This document shows positions 1 through 6,731 of a stretch of DNA of 64,000 bases, piece after piece (position 1 is the stretch's first letter; every line of letters starts with the position of its first letter). The notes under the pieces were generated by a model that worked only from the letters and a program-made list of their open reading frames with translations, was not told where the DNA came from and did not search any database. Source of the stretch: Algoriphagus locisalis (GTDB lineage: Bacteria > Bacteroidota > Bacteroidia > Cytophagales > Cyclobacteriaceae); assembly GCF_900116615.1 (NCBI RefSeq), contig NZ_FPBF01000001.1, forward strand, positions 725,625-789,624, given 5' to 3'. The translations under genes were made by a program, and so were the position numbers.

Positions 1-401
1 TCAAGTAGTGGAACTTCAATAGGGGTGTCTTCTGACTGAAGTTCAACTGAGCTGTAATAGGCTCTTCCTGATTGTGGTAGAAAAACCGAATAGACCCAAG
101 CTGATAAAAATAGTAAGGTGATTGCCGCGGCTGCTCTAAACCAATTACTTTGTAAAATGCGCTGGTTTTGTTTTGGAGCAGTTGCTGATTTTTTATCTCT
201 TATTTTGGTGAAGTTTTGCCAAGCTTGATTTTCATCCAACTCGCTTTTTTCAAGTAAAACCTTGCTGGAATTCCAAACCCATTGGATTTCTTCAAATTGC
301 TTTTTATTTGATTCATCTTCTGAAATCCACTCTTGAACAGCCTTGGTCTCCTCCAAATCGCTTTCCTGAAGCAAATATTTGATTAATTTTTCTTCGTTCA
401 T
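1..401 (-). CDS. FecR-family anti-sigma factor, N-terminal part
   Basis: Partial gene that runs off the left edge; about 133 codons are visible. FecR-type proteins sit in the inner membrane, bind a FecI-type sigma factor and pass on a signal from an outer-membrane transducer. Visible: a cytoplasmic N-terminal helical segment starting MNEEKLIKYL, a DENQAWQNF stretch typical of the FecR N-terminal domain near residue 60, and one hydrophobic segment (about residues 79-98, AAAITLLFLSAW) followed by the start of the periplasmic part. The ATG at 401 has a purine-rich GGAAA just upstream; an in-frame ATG at 410 is possible. It lies directly downstream of the sigma gene, the usual pairing. Confidence 0.8.
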   Translation of the reverse strand, partial: MNEEKLIKYLLQESDLEETKAVQEWISEDESNKKQFEEIQWVWNSSKVLLEKSELDENQAWQNFTKIRDKKSATAPKQNQRILQSNWFRAAAAITLLFLSAWVYSVFLPQSGRAYYSSVELQSEDTPIEVPLL

Positions 402-413
402 GGTTTCCATAGC

Positions 414-995
414 TTATAGATTTATCAAAAACATCAAAAGCAGGGGAAGAAACTCTGCCAATTCTATTCGCAGTGTTTTCAGTGCTTTACCCATATGCGC
501 TTCCACTGTTTTGATGGAGATGTCTAGCCTATCGGCTATTTCCTGATACTTCAGTTCCTCAAACCTGCTGAGATTGAATACCATTCGGCATTTCTCAGGT
601 AGTTTTTCCAGCGCCAATTGAAAGCGCTCATATAATTCATTTTCTTGCCCTTTGATCTGCTCACCGACTTGCTCAGGTTTTCCTTGAGTCATTTCGTAGT
701 GCGCATGATCCCAATGCTTTCTTTTCACTTTCTGATGGTTGATATAGTTCAGACTGTCGTGGTACACAGCTCGGTAGAGGTAAGCCTTTAGCGAAGTGTT
801 GATTTCTAAGGATTCCCGCTTTTCCCAAAGCTTGAGAAATACGCTCTGGACTATTTCCTCTGCAGATTCCGACTCTTTCAAGATGGCCATTGCGTAGGCG
901 TGCAAAGCCTTGAAATAAGTCTTAAAAACTGCTTCGAACGACTCTTCATCGACGAGTGTGGGTGTATTTGACGGATGTAATAGTTTCTCGGTCAC
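414..995 (-). CDS. ECF RNA polymerase sigma factor (FecI-like, Bacteroidota family)
   Basis: 193-aa sigma-70 family factor. Region 2 spans about residues 23-90 (FKTYFKALHAYAMAILK, then the AEEIVQSVFLKLWEKR helix). Region 4 spans about residues 125-178, with the RCRMVF..SRFEELKYQEIA and ISIKTVEAHMGKAL helix-turn-helix typical of this family. A hydrophobic tail (LLLMFLINL) ends the protein. It directs transcription of a small regulon and is controlled by the FecR protein encoded 12 bp downstream. A promoter-like motif 26 bp upstream of the start (1022-1053) is shared with the gene at 2556-2786, which suggests autoregulation. No SusC/SusD pair is visible in this window, so the regulon is unknown. 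Confidence 0.92.
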   Translation of the reverse strand: MTEKLLHPSNTPTLVDEESFEAVFKTYFKALHAYAMAILKESESAEEIVQSVFLKLWEKRESLEINTSLKAYLYRAVYHDSLNYINHQKVKRKHWDHAHYEMTQGKPEQVGEQIKGQENELYERFQLALEKLPEKCRMVFNLSRFEELKYQEIADRLDISIKTVEAHMGKALKTLRIELAEFLPLLLMFLINL

Positions 996-1021
996 CTTCG
1001 ATTTTTTGATGCTTTCCTAGC

Positions 1022-1053
1022 TATGACAAGCTGAACTGGCTTTACCCTTAGTG
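1022..1053 (-). promoter_or_regulatory. Candidate ECF-sigma promoter of the sigma gene
   Basis: Minus strand reads CACTAAGGGTAA, 14 bases, then GTCATA, ending 26 bp before the sigma-factor ATG. The same two blocks with the same 14-base gap occur at 2812-2843, 25 bp before another ATG. The layout fits an ECF-type -35 (GGGTAA) and -10 (GTCATA). Recognition by this particular sigma factor is inferred. Confidence 0.5.
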
Positions 1054-1082
1054 CATTTAGTAAAAATAGTAAGAATTAGTGT

Positions 1083-1241
1083 AGGCTGGAAGACAGAAGA
1101 CGGGAGACCGAAGTGGCCTTAAACGGTTATTTTTAATAGAATCAGATAGAGAAATTTTGACTTATCGATTACCATAACTGAGAGCGAATGTCGTAAGATG
1201 CTACAATTCTTCTGTCTCCTGTCTTCCGTCTCCTGTCTTTT
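1083..1241. repeat. Intergenic repeat copy (inverted) plus purine/pyrimidine tracts
   Basis: Bases 1083-1120, read on the minus strand, match the start of the repeats at 3208 and 6642 (shared core CTTCGGTC, CCCGTC, GTCTTCCAGCCT). Bases 1209-1240 carry a pyrimidine tract (TCTGTCTCCTGTCTTC type) that can pair with the purine tract at 1091-1108, so the two could form a long imperfect hairpin just past the stop of the surface-repeat gene. No gene is seen between 996 and 1241. Confidence 0.55.
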
Positions 1242-2453
1242 TTAAAACCTAACATTAATCCCCGCAGTAAATCCCAATAGGACTGTGTGGTAATTTCCAT
1301 TCCAATTATCATCCCAAATCGTCAATCCAGTATGGTCAACAGTATCGAGTTCATTGGAGTGTATGTAGGAAATGCTTGGTCCAGCAAACAGATGAATGCC
1401 CCGAGAGATCTTTAAAGCAGGAAGTAGTTGAAAGCTTGATTTGTTGAAATCATTGCCTTCAAAATCAGTCAGGTATTTGCTGACCACTTCGGCATCCAAG
1501 CGAAAGTGATTTGATTCTGTTAGATTTAGCCCTAAACCAACTTCAAATCCGAACGGTAAATCCTTTACTTCCACATTCGTACCTAAGCCGACAATTCCAT
1601 ATACACGCTTCCCTCCAGAGCGAAAGGTCAAAAAGGAATTGAAATTCTCATCGATGGAAACACCAAGTCTGTGATCTCCATTTTTCACAATGTTGACCAG
1701 GCCGATAGTGACATCACTGCTATCAGCGATATTGATTAAGCCGAATTGCATGCCATTTACTTTCTTGGCTTGGTTTACCAATCCGGCTATTTGAAGACCA
1801 TCTACTTGCTCAGCTACATTAGAAATCCCTGCGATCTGGATTCCCTTTACTGTTTTCGCGACTGTGGCTATTCCTGCTATTTGTCCTCCGTCAATGTTTT
1901 GAGAAATGGTTGTGATTCCACCGATCTGAAGTCCATTTACAGATTTTGACAAACTGGATATTCCGGCCGCCTGAATTCCGCTTAGCGTGTCAGCAATGTT
2001 GGCAATACCAGCAAATTGAGCTCCGTCCACATCTTTCGCAAGGTTGAAAATCCCTGCTGCCTGAAAAGCTGAATTTCCTTGGTTAAGGTTGGCGATACCT
2101 GCAAACTGAGCACCCTGAGTAGCATCTGCACTTTGATTGAGGATTCCAGCAGCCTGAAATCCAGTGACATTTCCAGAGACATGATTCCAAATTCCTGAGA
2201 TCTGGGCACCGTTTACATCACCTTTGACCATTCCTGCCAAACCATAAATAGCAGCGCCATTTTCACCGCCAGACAAGCCAGTTAGCACATGTAAACTGAA
2301 ATTGTTGGTATAATTCGCAGCTTGTGTTCCATGGGTAGAAATAGGGTAGAAGAAGCCTAAATGGGCAGGGCTTTTCTCCTGGGCATTTGATATAGAAATA
2401 AAGGAGAAAAAGAGAAAGGTGAATAGAGATGTTTTTGATTGGAGAGTTTTCAT
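1242..2453 (-). CDS. Surface repeat protein, LA_2272-like, secreted
   Basis: 403 aa. A signal peptide is visible (MKTLQSKTSLFTFLFFSF, cleavage probably after SISNA). Residues about 75-265 are a run of degenerate 14-16-residue repeats of the form GxQxAGIxNxAxxVxG (VDGAQFAGIANIA, VKGIQIAGISNVA), a pattern I recognise from LA_2272-type surface repeat proteins. The C-terminal 130 residues alternate hydrophobic and polar residues with a final aromatic-xxx-RF, which suits an outer-membrane or surface beta structure. The function is unknown. It lies between two genes with the shared ECF-like promoter motif but has no such motif itself. Confidence 0.7.
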   Translation of the reverse strand: MKTLQSKTSLFTFLFFSFISISNAQEKSPAHLGFFYPISTHGTQAANYTNNFSLHVLTGLSGGENGAAIYGLAGMVKGDVNGAQISGIWNHVSGNVTGFQAAGILNQSADATQGAQFAGIANLNQGNSAFQAAGIFNLAKDVDGAQFAGIANIADTLSGIQAAGISSLSKSVNGLQIGGITTISQNIDGGQIAGIATVAKTVKGIQIAGISNVAEQVDGLQIAGLVNQAKKVNGMQFGLINIADSSDVTIGLVNIVKNGDHRLGVSIDENFNSFLTFRSGGKRVYGIVGLGTNVEVKDLPFGFEVGLGLNLTESNHFRLDAEVVSKYLTDFEGNDFNKSSFQLLPALKISRGIHLFAGPSISYIHSNELDTVDHTGLTIWDDNWNGNYHTVLLGFTAGINVRF

Positions 2454-2555
2454 GGAAAGTATAAGTCAGAGATCTTCAGTATTTAGGCTCGTTAAAGTTT
2501 ATCGAGGTTCACACTGGGATCCATTTAGAATTTGATTTGAGAAATTGTGTGGTGA

Positions 2556-2786
2556 TCAGTCCAGAAGTATAGCGATCAATTGAGAAGGAGCGTCAACGCC
2601 GATGATTTTGTGATCTTCGAGTTCCTTGTCCAGCGCATATTCCAGTTCATAGATCAATCCATTCAGGAAGATCTTATCCATTTGAAGATCGAAGAGGAAG
2701 TGGTCGTGTTTTCTCTGTCCAGTTAATACGATTCCGTATCCACTGAAGACTTGAGTGATTTTTCGGAGTTGGCTATACTTTCCCAT
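2556..2786 (-). CDS. Small acyl-carrier-protein-like protein without the carrier serine
   Basis: 76 aa, hypothetical. Residues 34-65 can be lined up by eye with helix II-III of acyl carrier proteins: DLxxD, then a helix with LIYELEYALDKELED, resembling DLGADSLDTVEL and its following helix. The phosphopantetheine serine of the DSL motif is replaced by lysine (DKI), so it could not be a normal carrier. This is a by-eye resemblance only; it may instead be an unrelated small helical protein. The gene is monocistronic and preceded by a promoter motif identical in layout to that of the sigma factor gene, making it a candidate regulon member. Confidence 0.5.
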   Translation of the reverse strand: MGKYSQLRKITQVFSGYGIVLTGQRKHDHFLFDLQMDKIFLNGLIYELEYALDKELEDHKIIGVDAPSQLIAILLD

Positions 2787-2811
2787 GTTGTCATTTTTGT
2801 GATGTTGCTTT

Positions 2812-2843
2812 TATGACAGCTGGGTTGGGGATTACCCTTAGTG
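2812..2843 (-). promoter_or_regulatory. Candidate ECF-sigma promoter, second copy
   Basis: Minus strand CACTAAGGGTAA, 14 bases, GTCATA, placed 25 bp before the ATG of the 76-aa gene. It matches the motif at 1022-1053 in both blocks and in spacing, while the spacer differs in sequence. That pattern is expected of a promoter rather than of a recent duplication. Confidence 0.5.
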
Positions 2844-3330
2844 GGAAAGAAAAAAACGATAAAAATTTAACCGCAGTGATCGCAAAGTGTTACCCAGAGA
2901 GCGCACTGTGTTAAAACCAAAATGTTATTTGAAAAAACTTCTGGGCTTTATAAAAAAAATCCCCCTGCCCCTTTGTAAAGGGTGAGTTACATCGACTTGA
3001 ACCTCAGAGTTAAATTTCTCAAATGGATTCCATTTACAAGAAAGATCGAAGTCAATTTAATCAAACCTTCTTCTTAAGGGGGGAGGGAGATTTTAATCCT
3101 ATAAATTTTCGACTAAGGAATTGACGAAATATTTATATGTATATCCGCAATTGCACCAGTAAAAGGTAAAAAGCGACTTAAATTATGGTAAACACAAACA
3201 TTGCTGGTACTTCGGTCACCCGTCATCCCCGCCTGCTATCGGGCAGGGGTCTTCCAGCCTGATAAGCAAAGAAAATGAGGTTACTGGTATCATTGCGGAT
3301 AATCAGAAATATTTACTAAAAATATCCTAA
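2844..3330. repeat. Gene-free stretch made of several dispersed repeats
   Basis: No credible gene. From left to right it holds a degenerate ACCGCAGxGAxCGCAAAG element (2868-2900, cousins at 4623-4665 and 42608-42650); an element with inverted ends (about 2957-3097: AAAATCCCCCTGCCCC at one side, its near complement GGGGGGAGGGAGATTTT at the other) around a CCCTTTGTAAAGGG palindrome; and a repeat of about 105 bp (3208-3316) that recurs at 6642-6730. Inside the last repeat, a GC-rich palindrome (CCTGC-TATCGG-GCAGG, 3232-3247) interrupts the copy. Confidence 0.65.
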
Positions 3331-4608
3331 TTACAACCCAGAAGCTATTGATTTTAAGCCTCTTTCTTCAATCAGTGTTTCTCTTACTTTAAGTGATCGG
3401 AATGCTTGGATAGGGTCAATTGCCCCTCCAGATCTTCTGATGGCTTCTGCAAGTAAAGGTCGCAAATCTGTTCTATAAGCATCCTGCAAAATCTCCTGAG
3501 CTCCTGCTACATCATGGACTTCCTGAGCTGCTTCCAGAGACTTGCTGTCCACTAAAAGTGCTTGAGCATAGGCCAATTTGATGGCTTGCACGGATTGCAA
3601 TAAGTCTTCCATTGGATCTTTCAAATTGTGGCTTGCGTCGATCATCCAGGAAAGCGGGGGATTGTTGGTCTCCTCAAAACCTTTCACCAGTTCCTGGAAA
3701 ATCAGGAATAATTGGTACGGTTTGACACTGCCCACAGTAAGATCATCATCCCCGTATTTGGAGTCGTTGAAGTGAAATCCACCCAATTTTCCTTCAGACA
3801 TTAATGTGGTTACAATCTGTTCAATATTTGTATTTGGCAGATGATGCCCTAGATCTACCAGTGTGTAGGCTTTCTTACCTAGCTTATTAGCCAAAAGGAA
3901 GGAGGTTCCCCAATCTTGGATAACGGTACTGTAGAAATTTGGCTCGTAAGGTTTATACTCAATCAGAAGCTTCCAGTCTTCCGGAATATCCTTATAGATC
4001 TCTTGAAGAGATAAATGTGTGTTTTCCAGCGCTTTTCTCAAGCTATGCTGTCCGGGGAAACTGCTTCCATCAGCCAGCCAAACGGTCAATGCTTTGGAAC
4101 CTAATTTTTCCCCAATCTCAATTACCTGCTTGTTATGTTCTACTGCCAGATCTCGCACAGCTGCTTCCGAGTTTGCCAGCGAACCGAATTTGTAGCTATG
4201 AGCTTGATTTGCCTGATCTTGAAAAGTATTGGAGTTTACCGCATCGAACCTGATTCCAACTTCGGCAGCACTGTCTTTGATGGCTTGATAATCACTCGGG
4301 ATATCCCAAGGAATATGAAGGGAAACAGCGTTGCTGGACTGATTGAGTGCATGAAGGATTCCTACATCCTGGATTTTTTGGATCAAAGTGGCCGGTTCAC
4401 CACCACCGGAAAATCTCCCGAACCGTGTTCCGCCTGTTCCCAGTGCCCAACTTGGAATTGCAATTTGCAAGTCTTGAACCTTGGAAATTAGAACTTCTAC
4501 ATCAACTCCTTTTTTGTCCAGACTTTCCGCTAGGAATTCAAAGCTTCTGGTATGTTCTGCACTTTGGGAGTTGTTTTGTGATTGGATTTGGTCGAGCGTA
4601 AGTTTCAT
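3331..4608 (-). CDS. rhaI: L-rhamnose isomerase (RhaI type)
   Basis: 425 aa, close to the length of Pseudomonas stutzeri-type L-rhamnose isomerase, which converts L-rhamnose to L-rhamnulose. It has a TIM barrel of the xylose-isomerase-like superfamily. Candidate metal ligands are E217 (LLIEYKP), D252 (LVDLGHH), H279 (GGFHFNDSKYGDDDL) and D324 (WMIDASHN). The N-terminal segment includes IPSWALGTGGTRFGRF, characteristic of this family. It is cytoplasmic, with no signal peptide. It is the last gene of a minus-strand rhamnose cluster with RhaM and a rhamnosidase. Kinase and aldolase genes for the next steps are not in the window. Confidence 0.9.
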   Translation of the reverse strand: MKLTLDQIQSQNNSQSAEHTRSFEFLAESLDKKGVDVEVLISKVQDLQIAIPSWALGTGGTRFGRFSGGGEPATLIQKIQDVGILHALNQSSNAVSLHIPWDIPSDYQAIKDSAAEVGIRFDAVNSNTFQDQANQAHSYKFGSLANSEAAVRDLAVEHNKQVIEIGEKLGSKALTVWLADGSSFPGQHSLRKALENTHLSLQEIYKDIPEDWKLLIEYKPYEPNFYSTVIQDWGTSFLLANKLGKKAYTLVDLGHHLPNTNIEQIVTTLMSEGKLGGFHFNDSKYGDDDLTVGSVKPYQLFLIFQELVKGFEETNNPPLSWMIDASHNLKDPMEDLLQSVQAIKLAYAQALLVDSKSLEAAQEVHDVAGAQEILQDAYRTDLRPLLAEAIRRSGGAIDPIQAFRSLKVRETLIEERGLKSIASGL

Positions 4609-4845
4609 TGGGATGTTTTTTTAACCGCAGAGAGCGCAAAGGTCACGCGGAGGACGCAGGTTTTATTGTACTGGTTTTAGTTGTTGTCATGCTTCTCCAG
4701 AAGCAGGACGTTTCAAGTTTGTTTTGAATTTTAAATCCCCATTGCCCCCCTTTGTAAAGGGGGAATAGCGAGTGGATACATCAATTTTTTTGATCAAATG
4801 TCAATTATAGTTGTTTTCTTGGTTCTCAGGAAGCTGGACAGTTAA
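4609..4845. repeat. Intergenic repeats between rhaI and the small membrane gene
   Basis: Holds a TTTAACCGCAGAGAGCGCAAAG element (4621-4642), the same kind as at 2868 and 42608, and a CCCCCTTTGTAAAGGGGG palindrome (4746-4763) preceded by AAATCCCCATTGCC, a cousin of the one near 2968. No gene is seen. Confidence 0.55.
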
Positions 4846-5040
4846 TTAACCTTCAGCTTCTTCTTCTCCTTCTTCAGACTTATTCATCCAAAAGGAAGCA
4901 GATACAAACCAAACTATCGTTCCAATTAACATCAGTGTTTTGGAAAGTTCGGGAGTGATTATTCCTTTGAAAACCAGAAAGGATGGAGCAAGTGTTACCA
5001 CTAAAGCAACGAATGATATTATTTTTAGTATGTTTTTCAC
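4846..5040 (-). CDS. Small two-helix membrane protein
   Basis: 64 aa. Two hydrophobic segments (about residues 6-26, IISFVALVVTLAPSFLVF, and 33-53, LSKTLMLIGTIVWFVSASFW) are joined by a short loop. A charged tail (NKSEEGEEEAEG) is probably on the cytoplasmic side. It sits 2 bp after the permease stop codon, so it is co-transcribed with the permease and may be a companion subunit or simply an operon passenger. Function unknown. Confidence 0.7.
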   Translation of the reverse strand: MKNILKIISFVALVVTLAPSFLVFKGIITPELSKTLMLIGTIVWFVSASFWMNKSEEGEEEAEG

Positions 5041-5042
5041 AA

Positions 5043-6467
5043 TCAGTAAGTTAAAGGGATAGTAGGAGAGGCGTTTGTAGTTTTTTTCTGTAGCGCTTTA
5101 GAAGCAAGTAGATAAACAACTACTGCTACAAACCAGCCAGGAAGTCCAAGGAAGAAAATTTCTACTCCTCCCCAAATATTCAAGCCTAAGCAAAATATAA
5201 GAGATATCGCCCAAGTGATTCCCACAGCAGGATTGAAGTGGGATTTGGTCAGTTCAGCATAGTTGCTGGCAAGTCCCATTTTTGGCAATACAAATACATC
5301 CAAGAAAATCACGGCTCCAAGTGGCATCAAGATCAATCCATAAAGTGCTACGAATTCTAACAGCTGCATCACCAAGGCAGGGAAGCAAGCTGCTATGGTT
5401 GTTACCAAACCTACAAAGAGCGTCACTTTCCAAGTCTTCCATTTCGGATTGATAGATTGGATAGCAAGTCCAGCACGATATAGAGTTGGGTTTGCGGTAG
5501 TCCAGCCTGCGATCACTACGCAAACTGCTCCGGCGATTCCAGCAGCTTCATAAGCTATAGGTCCTGGTGCGAATACTAAACTGCCTTTGGACTCCAAAAG
5601 GAAAAGAGAATACAAAATACCTGATGCCATCCAAGCGATAAAGTGGCCTAAAAAAACACCGGTAGCGGATGAAAATCCATACGTCCATTTCTTTGCATAG
5701 CGTAGGAGAGACATATCGGCCATTCCGATATGCATACCCATATTACAAAACCAGGCAAAAAACATGATGTGCCAAAACGTGAATTTGCTTTGCCCTTCCA
5801 ATGGAACTCCATTCCAAATCGTACTGTCGGCTACAGGCCAAAACTCCGAAAAGGAAGTGATTCCTAATCTAGGCAATACACCTACCGCTGCTGCGATAAA
5901 GATCATAATCATCCATGGAGCTGCGATATTTGCGAATTTTGAAATCACATTGAATCCAAACATGGCTACTACCGTGGTAATGGCTCCAATTCCAAAAACG
6001 GTAATAATCCAGCCTATGCTATTTGGATACACATCCGTTAGAGACGGCATTTGAAGGTTGAAAGGAATTCCAACAGCAGTGGCTGAAACAGCAATCATAG
6101 AACCAGCCAAAAAGCAGAAGAGTGCTGCGTTGACTACATTATAAACAAGTGTAAATCTGTTTCCAGCTATTTTTTCCAGCTGGTAATAAAGGGTCGTTCT
6201 AGTCTTAACAGCTACTTTTCCGGTGAAAAAAGCCCAGCTAAGAATTGCTAGGATGTTTCCGACGATCAGCCCGCTGACCAAATCTCCTGCTGAAGCTCCG
6301 TGAGCTACGAATAGAGGGCCTAGCACAAATTCCGTCCCTGCGGTATGCTCTCCTGCGTAAGTTCCAATAAAGCTTTTCCAGCCTTTTAGTTTGTTTTTGG
6401 GTATAGGAGTGCGCTCGTATTCGTTGACAGCTTCGAGCCGCTGCTTAAGGTTTTGTTTTTCCGACAT
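5043..6467 (-). CDS. NCS1-family cation symporter, possible sugar or nucleobase permease
   Basis: 474 aa with about 12 hydrophobic segments. The N-terminal segment has KSFIGTYAGEHTAGTEFVLGPLFVAHGAS, a region typical of cytosine/purine (NCS1-like) permeases. The family moves nucleobases, allantoin or related small molecules with a cation. Its position between a rhamnosidase and rhamnose isomerase suggests uptake of rhamnose or a rhamnose-containing product, but that is inference from context only. The start at 6467 (MSEKQNLKQRLEAVNEYE) gives a hydrophilic N-terminus typical of the family. It is followed closely by a small membrane protein. Confidence 0.75.
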   Translation of the reverse strand: MSEKQNLKQRLEAVNEYERTPIPKNKLKGWKSFIGTYAGEHTAGTEFVLGPLFVAHGASAGDLVSGLIVGNILAILSWAFFTGKVAVKTRTTLYYQLEKIAGNRFTLVYNVVNAALFCFLAGSMIAVSATAVGIPFNLQMPSLTDVYPNSIGWIITVFGIGAITTVVAMFGFNVISKFANIAAPWMIMIFIAAAVGVLPRLGITSFSEFWPVADSTIWNGVPLEGQSKFTFWHIMFFAWFCNMGMHIGMADMSLLRYAKKWTYGFSSATGVFLGHFIAWMASGILYSLFLLESKGSLVFAPGPIAYEAAGIAGAVCVVIAGWTTANPTLYRAGLAIQSINPKWKTWKVTLFVGLVTTIAACFPALVMQLLEFVALYGLILMPLGAVIFLDVFVLPKMGLASNYAELTKSHFNPAVGITWAISLIFCLGLNIWGGVEIFFLGLPGWFVAVVVYLLASKALQKKTTNASPTIPLTY

Positions 6468-6641
6468 AGGTTTTCTTTTGGGCTGATTTTCAAATTAGGG
6501 CAGGACACATTCATAGGTATCCTGTTCTATATGGTTTTGGTTCTCATTTAAAGATCATTTTAAAATCTAGTTTTGAGTAAATCATCTTTTTTACCAGTTA
6601 GGAAAGATTAGGATCTAAGGAATTGGATGACTCAAGCATTG

Positions 6642-6730
6642 AGGTACTTCGGTCACCCGTCTTCGGTCTTCCAGCCTGTAAATCAAAGAAAAAGAGGTTA
6701 CTGGCATCATTGCGGATAATCAGATATTAT
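6642..6730. repeat. Dispersed intergenic repeat, second full copy
   Basis: About 90 bp, near-identical to 3208-3316 apart from the palindrome insert in the latter: GGTACTTCGGTCACCCGTC, then GGTCTTCCAGCCTG, AATCAAAGAAAA, GAGGTTACTGG, ATCATTGCGGATAATCAGA. Both copies end 1-15 bp before the stop codon of a minus-strand gene (3331 and 6732), so each forms the immediate 3' flank of a rhamnose-cluster gene. Confidence 0.7.
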
Positions 6731-6731
6731 A

